Below, in pieces: positions 14,031 through 25,749 of a stretch of 64,000 nt of DNA. The translations under genes were made by a program, and so were the position numbers. How positions within the stretch are numbered: the first letter of the stretch is position 1; each line of letters starts with the position of its first letter. The notes beneath the pieces were generated by a model. That model worked only from the letters and a program-made list of their open reading frames with translations, ran no database searches and was not told where the DNA came from. The DNA is from Alentia gelatinosa. Lineage: Eukaryota > Annelida > Polychaeta > Phyllodocida > Polynoidae. The stretch lies in contig OX465584.1 of the NCBI GenBank assembly GCA_950022655.1, positions 43,878,723-43,942,722 on the forward strand, given 5' to 3'.

Positions 14031-15493
14031 TTTATTCGTGTGTTTGTGGCTATATATATTTAATATACACACACATACATGTGCATATAAAGGTATTGAT
14101 CAATCGATTAATGTATCCTAAACACTTCACCTCGAGTTACACTTAATCACCTTTACCAGTAGCTATAAGTCGGTCACCGAGAAAGTGATACGTGCACCAG
14201 GTATGGAGGCTGTCGCCATCGATCGTATTGTACAGCCAGGTGTGGTCATCTAGACATCTGCCATCTCTCTGTACATTAGTCTTTCAGGCATCGGTCTGGA
14301 TTTGGGTGTAGATGTACGTATTCCAATAAGTCTAGATCTAGATCATAGGTGTACAGACATGATGGTAGGAATATATCCAGTGTACTAACCTATTATAATG
14401 CGAGGGTGTAAAAAGGTCAAGTGTCTTGAAATAGGCATGTATGTGTACAATCATACAGAATGTAATATGTACAGCACTGGTCAACAATTACATGGACTTA
14501 GATGACCGTACATTTGAAGAAAAAAAACAGGACCGTGACGATTCTATGCAATATATATCTCGATCAATATCATCTATATGTACAAAATTAATTGAAAAAA
14601 GAAACTCTGTTCTTCGGTTTATAATTCATTACATATGATGAAAAGGAATCGTTTATGAAAGAGTTCATCTGTTAAAAAATTGTAGATTCCAAATAATTCC
14701 CTAAGAAAGTACAAAAGGCCGTATGGCTTAGTTCTACTTCACTTGGAGGTATTGTGTGTAAGTTCCATACAATGATCTGACGACTACTAGTTGGATGACT
14801 AGAGTGGTGGCTGTCGGCCAGGTCCGTGTGACTCGACCCCCATGTTTACTGGATCTGGGTATGATCTCTTCCCGTCAGGGACCAAGGTCATCCCAAGGTT
14901 AATAAGCCCAGACTGACTAACACCAGTGACACGCCAGTGTCCAGCATGTGTATATAGCATGACGTCACTATCGGAAGACAGTAGAATGGCGCTAATTAGA
15001 GATGGGTGATTAGTTGTCGATAACAGGCTAATTCTTAAGACAGACCTACGCATATGACTTGGGAATTCGCTCCTGCAAAGCTTCTTACTAGTCAAGACTC
15101 CAGGTTGCCGCCCTATAATAATGTTTAGCATATATTGTAAACCTATACTTCGTAAGTAATCCCTATACTTACTTATCCTCGCTGCATAAGTGGTAACCCT
15201 ATGTTATAGAATGATCTAAGACCTTATCTCATTACACTGTTTCTTTGGTGACTTATTGTATACTGTGCAGTAATAATCTCATACAAAATAGATTTTTTAA
15301 GCACAGTACGCCCTGCATCCCAGTAATCAAAATCAGTTTTGATATAGTATCATTTCCTTAACACACAGTTCCTTACTAGCTTCATGGAAGATCGCTCAAT
15401 GTATAGGTGAATGAATTAAGTTAAGAAATTCCCTTTTTTTTAAATGGAATGAGTCGCGTACAACAGAACTCTAGGTCCCATGCCATTCACATG
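14030..15493. other. Non-coding stretch
   Basis: No recognisable gene. A reading frame on the minus strand at 14799-15131 has no recognisable domain and was not accepted. Confidence 0.4.
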
Positions 15494-15495
15494 TA

Positions 15496-16713
15496 CAGTA
15501 AAACCCCTCTTAAGGGGACACCCTCCGTTCCGGGTCAAGTGTCCCCTTAAGCGGGGTGTCCCCTTAAGCGGGGTTTTCAGTCTGTCAATGGTTATACAAT
15601 AGAGAATACCTACATAAATGAAGGAAACGATGGTTATTAGGTTAAAATGTTTATCAATAACACATAATTAAGTAAATAAATATAAATTATATAATATAAA
15701 TGAATATAAATATGCAAAAAAAATAAAAAATAGATAATAGAGGTTGAAGGTGGATATACCTTCCTTGTGAAATTCGCTCCTTTTTATACCCCCGGTCAAT
15801 TCCCCCACCCCAGTAACTTGTTATTGACTCCCTTTTTTACTGTATATCTTTGCATACCTTTGACTTATACTTAATCGTATCATGTAGATAGTTATGTCTA
15901 CCTTCACATGTAAGGTAACACCACAAAACCTTATGGAAATCGATAGAGCAAATATGTATCACTCAAACTGCATTATTGTATGATCTTTTCGACTGGATAT
16001 TCGCTGAAAACCAGCGTAGGCAAGAAGCCGCAGCTGAGACGATATCTGTGGTTATTCTTTATTGGTATGACCATAGCAACGATAGTTATAAAGTGGACAA
16101 TACTGTAATCTTCATTGAACCAATAAAGATCTTTTGAACAAAAACCAAAAAAAAAAAAACTTCTGAGAGAAATCAGCAGGCCTAAAAGGACTCACCGTGA
16201 GCCGCCCAGAGCCGCGACGGCTCACTGAACATCACACCTTCAAAGCCCCCAGCCCTCCCTGTGTCGCCCACAGCTAACCTGTAAGCGGGCCTCTTACCTG
16301 GCACCTTCAGCAGGCGCGAAAATCACTGGTACTAATATCCACTCACTGTGGCCCGCCCAGAGCCGCTAGAGATGTGGTTATTACCATGAAAAAACACTCT
16401 CTGGCCGCCCGGGCCCGCTCGGGAATGCTCAGTTTATTGTTCTGTCTGTCCCGTACAAACGGGGCACCATAAACTTGGATTTTCAGTGTTTTTGATATGA
16501 TGTCCTTCCAAACTGTCCCCTTAAGCGGGATTTTTAAGCATTTCTGTACCGAAAAACTGTCCCCTAAAGCGGGGTGTCCCCTTAAGCGGGGTGCCCCTTT
16601 AAGCGGGGTTAAAATAAACTCTTAATAGTGGGAAAAGTTTCCGTTCCGAGCAAATTGTCCCCTTAAGCGGGGTGCCCCCTTAAGCTGGGTGTCCCGGAAG
16701 AGGGGTTTTACTG
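15496..16713. mobile_element. Tc1/mariner-type non-autonomous DNA transposon (MITE)
   Basis: The two ends are perfect 16-bp inverted repeats (CAGTAAAACCCCTCTT and its complement). Both are flanked by TA, the target duplication of Tc1/mariner elements, giving a 1,218-bp unit. Subterminal tandem motifs of the type GTCCCCTTAAGCGGGG occur near both ends (about 15535-15575 and 16508-16690). There is no transposase. Inside, an AATAAA followed by an A-rich run (near 16125-16160) may mark an older insertion. Related ends occur at 41,899-42,012, about 50,770-50,852 and about 53,696. Confidence 0.85.
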
Positions 16714-16715
16714 TA

Positions 16716-18885
16716 CTCTGTTTAGTACATGTGCTAGTACAGAATATCTTATCTCGTCCTCTCACCACCTAAACTTATGATGCAAGAACCCCTCCTCAAG
16801 TCGATAACTATTACTATGATACAGGAAGAATTGAGTCATATGACCTATTACTTACTGACGTTCAACTTTAAATATCGAGATTTATGTGTTTTGTCTGTTA
16901 ACAGAGGCCCATGGTACTATTCTCTACATATTTCTCGTTCAATATTTAAAAAAACACTTTAAATTGAATGCGAAGAGCCGTGGCAGGCATAAAGCAAACG
17001 CACCTCTCCTTCATGTTTTTACTCATTTAATTCATCTCCTTTTACAAATCAAATGATGAAATCATCAAAATCAATCAACTATTTTCAAGCCGGAAATAAT
17101 CATCCTATTTCAACTTTTCAAGTGATGAATGAATAAGCTTAAATCTGTGTTTTTCGGACGTACATATCTATAATTCAAAACGAACTTGTTCAGAACAAGG
17201 AATAAAATCATGAATAGTCCTACAGAATGATATGATATTGAACAAACTCAGGTGATACACCAGTATCCCTTATATAGAAACCTCCTGTGTATATTCGTTT
17301 TTATAACTTTTTCGTGCCGTCGGGGTTTACGTGAAACTCCATGGTTGGAAAAATATTGGGTGGGTGGATGACACACAAATCTACGCTAAGCCACGTTCAA
17401 CGTTATAGTCTCCTGTGAATATTCTGCTGATAATAAATGAGATGTTTCATCATCCAGGTCAGTAAAGAGCGGTGTCCACTCACCTATAGAATACCTGTCT
17501 ATATACAGGCCTCCCGGGTATACGGCCTGCTGGCAATGCAGGACTTCCCTGGACAACATCTCACAACAGGCCACTTTCACATAGCTAGCCATGGCCTGAC
17601 ATCATTAGACAAGGCCATTTGGCTATCTAAGGTCAAAACAAGAATTAAAAGATTCAGATTGTTTGTTGTTTAACTGCATAGAGTAACGCTGTTAATCAAA
17701 ATTCTCTAACAAAAGTCTCCCTCTTCTCCCTCCAGTCCTGCCAGTTATACCACATCCGGGAAAGGCGCGTTAAAAACATCCAGGTCTGAAGCAGCAGGAG
17801 GCTCATACTAACTAAAATACTCATTGTTTGTATCACTATAAACGCATGGCCATTAAATTAACAGCTTATTCGAAGGGAAAGATTATCTTCAGAAACAAAG
17901 TGTACAACTTGATGGTTAGAATTCGAAATAGCCACTGGTACCACGTTTGTGTGCGTGCAACACTATATTGGAATGCTAAATGCCGGTAACCAGCAGATCT
18001 GTGCAGCTCCACATGTCAAACCGATTGGGGTTTTAAAAGTACCGTAAACTATGCAAAGTTTGTGCTCAATTAATTTCATTCATGACTGGTGAATGGGAAA
18101 GCGGACTAGTCATGCATGTCATGGGATGTTAGCAGCATTGTAAACAGATGAAGGTCTACAAACAGAAATTTACATTAATAGCGCATGTTTCCTGCCAACC
18201 GATTTAATAGCTGCCAGTCAATCATCTAATTAGTTAATCCTGACAGCTTGATTCGCCCGCCCCCATCACTGCCATTCCTACATTACCACTACATCACTCA
18301 CACACATTCACACACACAACACATACGCCTCGTCCTCGTGCTTTTGGAAGTAGCCCGATCAGTTGACAACAGCACATTCAAACTTATCCTAATTAACGAT
18401 GTTATAATGGGTCAGCCACCCATTTCCATTTGGTTTAATTATTCCCCCTGGTAAATCGTGCGATCTGACAGCTTTGCGTGTTTATGTCAGTGATCTCACT
18501 ATGACTACGGGAAAAGCGGTTTTAACTGTAAGCCATGTCTACGATACGATCGTTTTGGCCACGGTATGTGTTTCATATCAAAATAATGTTATTATTGTAA
18601 AACATACTAAAATTAATCATGGGCGATGTTTTTTTCAATGAATTTCCTTAAATTGGGTGCACGGGCATGCCATATCAAAAGACTGACTCCATGGTACTTT
18701 ATATTTGCAAAAGGAATAAGCAGAAATTAGACTCAAAAATATGTAATCACATGTGTCTTAAAACATACATATATGACTCCAAAGGGAAGGGGGCAGATTA
18801 ATTAGGTTACCAGGAAATTGTTTTTAAAGGGGGAAACAAGTTATTCTCCTCTCCAAGTATCCTTATTTCATGTGCGCATATAAAT
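16716..18885. other. Non-coding stretch
   Basis: No exon, RNA gene or TIR element was recognised. There is CA-rich sequence around 18,295-18,330. Confidence 0.4.
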
Positions 18886-18889
18886 AGGT

Positions 18890-19060
18890 TGGTGTCAGTT
18901 GGGGTCAGGGAAAAAAGTGGAAACATTTTCGTGTGGATTTTTCTGCCTCAGAGAAATCGGGAAAACTTGGATGATATGTCCTTTTCGGCCATGCCATGAG
19001 GCTGATAGTCTGTGTTGGGGGGGGGGGGGATCAAATCACTGATTTATTGGAGTAAATGCT
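18890..19060. mobile_element. Truncated hAT-like MITE copy
   Basis: The sequence from GTGTCAGTTGGGGTCAGG onward matches the left half of the complete copy at 53,864-54,131, including the AAAAAAGTGGAAA and TCTGCCTCA blocks. A poly-G run interrupts it at about 19,015-19,029. The right end is missing, and the foldback structure at 19,064 begins where the homology stops. Confidence 0.6.
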
Positions 19061-19063
19061 GAC

Positions 19064-19202
19064 ATAGAACGTCCTGACCATGCTGTACAAGTCACAAAAC
19101 TCGATGCTAATTTACGGTATGTACGGAACTCGGCGTAAACGCCTCGGTCCGTAAATTAGCATCTCGTTCTGTGACTTGTACAGCATGGTCAGGACGTTCT
19201 AT
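19064..19202. repeat. Long inverted repeat (foldback)
   Basis: Arms of about 53 bp at 19064-19117 and 19149-19202 are inverted copies with about three mismatches. They include GTCCTGACCATGCTGTACAA and its complement. The short loop contains a smaller imperfect inverted repeat around GGCGTAAACGCC. No gene is encoded. Confidence 0.85.
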
Positions 19203-19738
19203 ATAGTTACCTACTTCCAGCAATATCTTGGGTGTTCTCTTATGATACTGGCACTATCGCCGACTAGCTCGAAACTCCCAGGTGACGAGCTTATAAACCT
19301 GCATAAAAATACCCTGCGGTACACTGATCACTGGGCGTATTATAACCTCTCCGTCCCGGTCCCGCGTCCCGGCCTCTTTCCACCCAGTTTCCCCGTGGAC
19401 CGTTGCCATGGTAACTGAAGAGGATGCAGAGTTGAGGTGTGTACAGGTGAGGTCTGACGACAAAAGGCTCTCACATGTGACACACGGTGGGCGTGGTCGA
19501 CACCGACACCGTCCTCCCCCGCCCCGCTTCCCACACACACACAGTCACATACATAGACACATTTCCATTTCCCAAAGTCGGCCTGCCCTGTCGTAGTAAC
19601 AGCGTCAGAGTCCCTCGCATCTGTGTCAGCCTTGATAAGCCCTGAGGTTGTTAGCGTAATACTAGTAAATACCCGGTGCCTGTTGAGCGAGACCTGTTTA
19701 TATGCATAATGAATCATGCTGTTGAGGTCATCATTTTT
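19203..19738. other. Non-coding stretch
   Basis: Moderately GC-rich DNA with CA repeats (about 19,530-19,560). Overlapping frames on both strands show no recognisable domain. Confidence 0.4.
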
Positions 19739-19739
19739 G

Positions 19740-19803
<64 letters not shown>
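19739..19803. repeat. (AT)n microsatellite
   Basis: About 60 bases of alternating TA, with one short interruption near the left end. Confidence 0.95.
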
Positions 19804-19806
<3 letters not shown>

Positions 19807-22800
19807 CCTGACAAAAATATTTCACTATTTTATCAACATTAAGTGACATAGATTGCCAGGCTTGTAGTACACGCACTATCTGAGGGTTATTTAATCCACT
19901 AATATATTTTCATATGTTATTTACAAACTCCATATAAGATTGTATGTGTATCCTCTGTTTATCATTTAGACTTATGTGACATTCAAATGTACGTCATATA
20001 TCAATGACACATAAGTCTACATACATTTAATTATTTGTATGAAAATATAAATTCTGGCACACAAAAAAGGGAAAGTTGTTAACAAGCTTTCCGAGATCGG
20101 TGAAAAGAAAAGAAAACTTGGGTTTCATTATGTTATTTCTCAGTTAAGCCCCCTGGTTATCTCCTGTATGGCCTAGAGACTATACTGGGTTGTGTCATTT
20201 GCGTTGGCCCTGTAGACACACACTCACAGTCCTTAGAACTCTCCTGTGTAATATAGGCACGTATAATAGTCGCGGGTTGCTGGAATACCAATAGTCTATG
20301 CATGGAATACGGGCTCGTGGCTACTCAGAGAGCCTGGTCAAGTGTAATCATGGTAATGTGATCATTGACCTGTTTACGGGCCGACCTCTGTAGACTCGTC
20401 TCCGCCGCCAGTCTAATGGTCAGTATAGGTACCTGGATGCTGGTTCCCTTTTCCCAACACCTAAATGTCGCACCATGTCGACTTCCCGAGCTTAAACGTG
20501 GATTCAGGTGCTTGGCTGGTGTGGGAACAATGCCTTCTGCCCCCCGGGGGAGGGGGGAGGGGGGGGGTACTAGGTGTACAACGTTGTGGGGCATCTCCTG
20601 GGCCCCAAGACAAAGGAGACACCTGCTGGACTTACGCAGAACTACGTCACCATTCAGCAATTACCTCTGCGTCTGCGCTGTGGAGACTTCCGGGAATGTT
20701 CAGAACCTTGTCAGAGCTTGGAATGTGCAGGCATGGACACAAATGATGTATTTCTGAAGTGGATTTCATGAATTAGCTGGAAACCTAAATCAGGGAAACC
20801 ACTTATGGGAGATTGCCATGCTATGTAGTTATGTAATGTATACATACATGTAGATACATGAGATGTTGAGTCTTACGTAAGCAGTGACTCAGCATTATTG
20901 ATATACCCGAGCTATGACTCATCGGGGAAGTCTTTCTGAACCCATCCATCACGAGGTTCTAATGCGGTCTTACACCTGAGGCTGATGGGGAAGTGAGGTT
21001 GCGGTGGTTGGGTGGGGAGTGCTTAATCCATGGAGTTCATTGAGAGGGTACGCTCTCAAGTATCGACACCCTAAAAACACCAGCTATTTCTCTTCATAAA
21101 GCCATCTATTATATGGGATATACTCTTTGCCAACAGTGGACAATACAAGATTCCATATATATACTGAACTCTATCTAATACGGACACATAAATATCTGGA
21201 ACAATTATTTTCGGTCGAGATAATAGGCCCACTATAGGTGTTGAATAAGAATCTATAATTATGATCCGCAATATATATTGACCCCTGTTGTTATATAGAG
21301 GTATGATAAGTACTGAGAAATATTCAGGTCGCCAAGAGCGAAGCTAATGATGAACATATAGTATACTGCATAACTTCCATATATACTATTACCAGGAGTA
21401 TGGATATGAACCACGGCCTTCGGACATACCCTTATTATGGCAATGAATGTTGCATTGGTGGAGCTATCATCACTGTGAGCTAACTGGTCTAGCACTGACA
21501 ACTATGTCATAACACAACTGGATGGAAACCAATTGCACTGTGCCGTTGAGCCTCATGTGCAGGGATATCGAATATCGATACGACATGTAAACAGGTAAAC
21601 AACAGGGTTCATGATCTGGGCAGTGTGAGCGACGCTGTCCCTTGATTGACTTGGCGTAGGTGAAGCTGACTTATCACGCACCGCAAACAAAATACATGGA
21701 TGTTGGAGCAAACCTCGGTGTTTCTTCTAAGATAACAGTCATATTAGTCTTTTCCACTGGGCTAATCTGGAAGACAGGCACTGTATATCTCGTTAATTCA
21801 AAGCAGTATTTTTTTTTTAACTTACAAGACAGATTGTTTCCCAGTGTAGTCATATTACTAAGAATAACTCCTCAGAGTGAACTGACATGGCTTGACCATA
21901 AAGATTTCCTATTATAACAATTTTTCAAAATTATCAAAGGAAAATGCTGGCCTTTGTTAATTTATTCATATTACAATGACATGCATAAAATGACGGTCAT
22001 AATAACATGTTATGATAGATGGGGACATTCGCTAGAAACTTTTTTTCCAGAAAGTAAGCGCTAAAGAATTCCTAAAACCTCAAGGCCAAATTGCTTTAGT
22101 TTCCGTGGCTGCCATCTCCTAACTTGTACGGTGACTGTGTGTAATAATACTTCAGGTTTATCGTTTTGTTAAACTCAATACAGTGAAAGCCAGTTGCAGA
22201 AAACCGGCGGAATAGTTGACAGCTCAATAAAATGCAGACCGTTGATATCAGCCCTAAAGGTGTAAACTATTCTAGGTTGCCACTGCACATGGAGTAGTGT
22301 TTATCACGGAATTCTTGAGTCTAGGGATATCCACATGGGTAGCACGACAGGAAAGCAATCGTCGATGATCCTGTAAGCCCTCTCTGAAGGCGAGGTTGAG
22401 CGAAACTTTTAGGCCAAAGCTAAGTTTGAAACATCAAATGTAAAGTTACACCTGTGACGTCACACCTACTAAGGGATCTGGGACCGGATGTGACGTACTA
22501 GACGTAGAATGGGCGCATGGCAATAGGGATCTGCTTGTTCTGGTAGAAACTTTATGCCCTGTGAGAAAAGAGTAGTTAGGAGCACTAGGTTCGGTAATCC
22601 GCTATTTTTTACTTCAGAGGACATGATGTCGCGGCCGATCTAAAGAGCAGGTATTGCCTTTAAACCCTCTCGCAAGTGTGCGATGAGAGGGATGACGGTG
22701 CGACAGAACATGTCCAACGGATCAAGTCGACCCAACTCTCTGAACAGGGGACCTACAGAAAAGGGGGTCCCCTGAGTGTTCTTGAGAAGAAATACTTCCA

Positions 22801-23440
22801 ACTATTTAATTCATGTTAATCCAACCACGTCAAGAGCAAACTTTCCGACAGCTTCCTACGTCATCGAAACAGGTCTTTTTTTAGGTAGTTTAGATTAGTA
22901 TCAAGGTTTAGAACATCTTTTCTAAAACAACATATTCAGTATTACGATATTGAATCTACATAGGATTTCTATAAAAGCCAACACTAGAAGCTAGTTTTAA
23001 AATCACAGTTTTAGCGCTATTGTATCTTCTTCGCCGGTGAAAATAGGCAGAGAAATATACATTCTATAGTTTATGGGAACAGCTAGTTAACGTCTTTGTA
23101 GCAGTGCTCTAATGAGGTTACTTCAAATAAACAACATGCCTCCGGCTCCTCCGACGGATTTTGAAATAAACGGGATATAAAGACATGAAAAAGTGACCCC
23201 AACACCAGGGTGTTGTCCTTTATCTGTCAGCAACAAGAACCATTGAACTTTCAAATCGTTGGAGAATTATCATTAAAATAAATTCAGCATCCGCGTGAAA
23301 TTGTCAAATAATTCCCATTCAGCAAGGATAAGAGGTATGCAGGAAGATGAATATATTGTTACAAGAAATCATATTTTTGATACAGGAAAGTAAATTGAAT
23401 ACATATTGAAAACTAGTTACTAGACACTTGTGAGCCAAAC
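19804..23440. other. Non-coding stretch
   Basis: No accepted gene. A G-rich run lies near 20,545-20,570, and a CRE-like TGACGTCA is at 22455-22462. Frames of about 100-130 codons at 20,325-20,757 lack recognisable domains and overlap on opposite strands. Confidence 0.4.
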
Positions 23441-23830
23441 TGTCCGAGTATGGAGATGTATACTATACAGCTGAATAAAAGTGGTCATGCTGTCTACTTG
23501 CTGCCATATATCGGAGAATGCGGTTTGTGGATAAGAAAACCACGTCACCTGGTTCCTATATCGGCAAGGGCAGAGGCCGACGGCCGGGCTGTGTGTATGT
23601 GTATCCTCCCCCCTCCCTCTCCAAAGCCCCACCCGGGGGCGACGCACCCTCCTTACCATTCACTACAAGCCCGACACTCCAGGGAAAGCACGTCTCCGAC
23701 GGCACACATAGTCCCCCAGCCCACCCGCTCGCGATGTGGGGAATCCTTCAGACAAGAAACGGGGCGGGGTTTTGGGAACAAGAGGGCGGGGAAGAGATCA
23801 AGATGTCATATGAACAAAAGGGTTGAAGAA
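23440..23830. other. GC-rich block upstream of a candidate exon
   Basis: CpG- and C-rich sequence (about 23,560-23,780) stands out from the AT-rich flanks. Two overlapping frames span it, and neither shows a known domain. It could be promoter or 5' untranslated DNA for the candidate exon at 24,474, but nothing links them directly. Confidence 0.25.
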
Positions 23831-23980
23831 ATAATATAGTCGTGGATATCACACAATGGGAAATGAAAGAAAAGGAAATACAAGGAGACCGATGGTTGAG
23901 ATGGGGACTAAAATTGGAAAGGCGGAGAAGGGCGAGGGCCTGTAGTGTACCAAAGAACTAAGGGAGACAAGTATTTACTT

Positions 23981-24131
23981 AGGGATGTCAGTTTGGGTCA
24001 GAAAAAAGTGGAAATATCTTTCTGGTGAAATTTACTGCCTCAGTGAGAATGGGGAAATATAGAAAACTAATTTTATAGGTTGGAAATGTAAACGAGGATT
24101 TCCATTGAAAAATGAAAAACTGCCATCCCTG
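23981..24131. mobile_element. Short hAT-like MITE copy
   Basis: The ends AGGGATGTCAGTTT (left) and AAACTGCCATCCCTG (right) form imperfect inverted repeats. The body shares the GGGTCAG, AAAAAAGTGGAAATAT and CTGCCTCA blocks with the copies at 18,890 and 53,864. It is about 150 bp long with a central deletion relative to the 53.9-kb copy. No clear target duplication was found. Confidence 0.65.
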
Positions 24132-24473
24132 TTTACCAGGTCATATATTTCTGGAATTTGATAATTTACAGCCACGATCCACAACCTTACATAATTTGAT
24201 ATAGTATGTGCAACGACAATGTAATACAAGGAGCGCCGGAGAATTTGGAAGGCAAGCTGAGATTCGGAGAACTAGTAGAGCTAGGTGAGTCATAGGTCGG
24301 GTAGGGGCGTTGAAGCTGGGTGGGGTCCCTGGTGCAACAAAAGTTGCGAAACTTTTCAAAGGTGATGAGAACGAACCTGATACAGGGACCAACAGCAGGA
24401 GTCATAGTGAATGTAATATTGTTAAGTCACCTACTGAGCTAGGCCTGCTGTAATACGATATTACTTTTATGAC

Positions 24474-24667
24474 ATGTCTGTCAGCGCCATTCTCCACACC
24501 GCCGACATGGCGTGCGTCCCGGGACTGTCCAGTCCAAGGAACGGAATCCGCGCCAGTAAAAGCTGGCTACAGAAATCAACGCGCCACTCACCCACATTTC
24601 CTCTCAGTCCTGGTGCAGACCCCGAGGGCAGACAGGTACCAATTCCTGAGACCTTGTTGACCAGGTG
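24474..24667 (+). CDS. Possible first coding exon, unknown protein
   Basis: The frame opens with ATG and encodes about 64 residues rich in Ser, Pro and Arg with no internal stop. It uses mostly C- or G-ending codons, unlike the surrounding AT-rich DNA. It runs to a CCAG|GTGAAA junction that could be a splice donor at 24,668. No downstream exon was found within the window, and a minus-strand frame overlaps. I do not recognise the protein. It may be an alternative first exon of a gene whose other exons lie elsewhere, or a chance open frame. Confidence 0.25.
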
Positions 24668-24669
24668 AA

Positions 24670-25600
24670 AAGGTAGTGCTTCACCGTAGGACATATCGAC
24701 ATACCTCAACAACCTAAGCTCGGTATTCGATTTATTTCTAGACTAAAACCAGGACGACCGCTTTGGTACCATATCCCATTTTCTGCAGTCCTCGCTGTAT
24801 ACTAGGTGCCCCCCCTTTCCAAATTAACAGTATGATACAGTCTTAAAGGGTATCAGTACCATCTTTGCAAAGATAATAATACAGACTGACAAGGAAATAA
24901 ATTATATTCCTTGAGTCTCAATATCCCGGTATGGAAATGAATCGACAATACATTACACAGTAGGCGGGCAACTAAGGAAACCCCACAGCAAGTCCGTTAT
25001 CATTTAAAGAGATGCTTACTAACAGTTGCCACTAGCGCGTAAGTGCGTATCCCACCATAAATTTGCAATTTCTTTTATTTCCATATCGACCTACTGCATT
25101 TTCCTTCGTACATGAAGCAGGAAAAATAACACATCTTTATACATCTTCGACATATATGTGCAATTATCTGGTATACCTTGGAATGGTGGAACCCAAAGCT
25201 TGGTGACAGATGTGCATGCTAATTACACAATGTGTACACAACATGTGCAAATATAATAGAAAAGAGGATAATGATCTGTAGGCTCATACTTAGGAACGTT
25301 CAATCGTAATGTGCTTCATTATATACTAGGGTCGATATGCCGGGTTGGACTAATTTTGTAAAGTAAAGAATAACTGACTGGTGAGCTAGATAGCATCCTA
25401 TGGCGATAACGACCTATTATTGATAATCACATTACTAGAGAGTCGTTTTGGGGGGTATTGATAATAAGCCATTTATGTTGGTACTAGTGACTCGCATTAT
25501 TAGCTCTAGGCCAAAGATATCTCGGAATCATACTTTGTATTGACACATAATGCACACAGACGCCAAAGCTTCCCCATACTTAGGGTCATGTAGGAATACA
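24670..25600. other. Non-coding stretch
   Basis: AT-rich, with no exon or repeat recognised. Confidence 0.4.
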
Positions 25601-25602
25601 TA

Positions 25603-25749
25603 CACAATATTACCATGATTTCGATCTGAGTGGCCGTATTCTCCGCGTAGTTGACGCGTAGTAATACTCCGAGCGATAGCGAGGTGTATTGCGTAGCGTC
25701 AACTACAAGGAGAATACGGCCACACAGATCGAAATTATGGTAATGTTGT
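25603..25749. repeat. Long inverted repeat (foldback)
   Basis: Arms of about 54 bp at 25603-25657 and 25695-25749 are inverted copies with about six mismatches. They share TGGCCGTATTCTCC and GTAGTTGACGC and their complements. The loop of about 37 bp contains ACTCCGAGCGATAGCGAGGTGT, itself partly symmetrical. It has no coding capacity. Confidence 0.85.

Noticed and set aside
19340..19876. 178-codon minus-strand frame
   Set aside because: It is prolonged by the (AT)n microsatellite (Tyr-Ile repeats) and has no recognisable domain.
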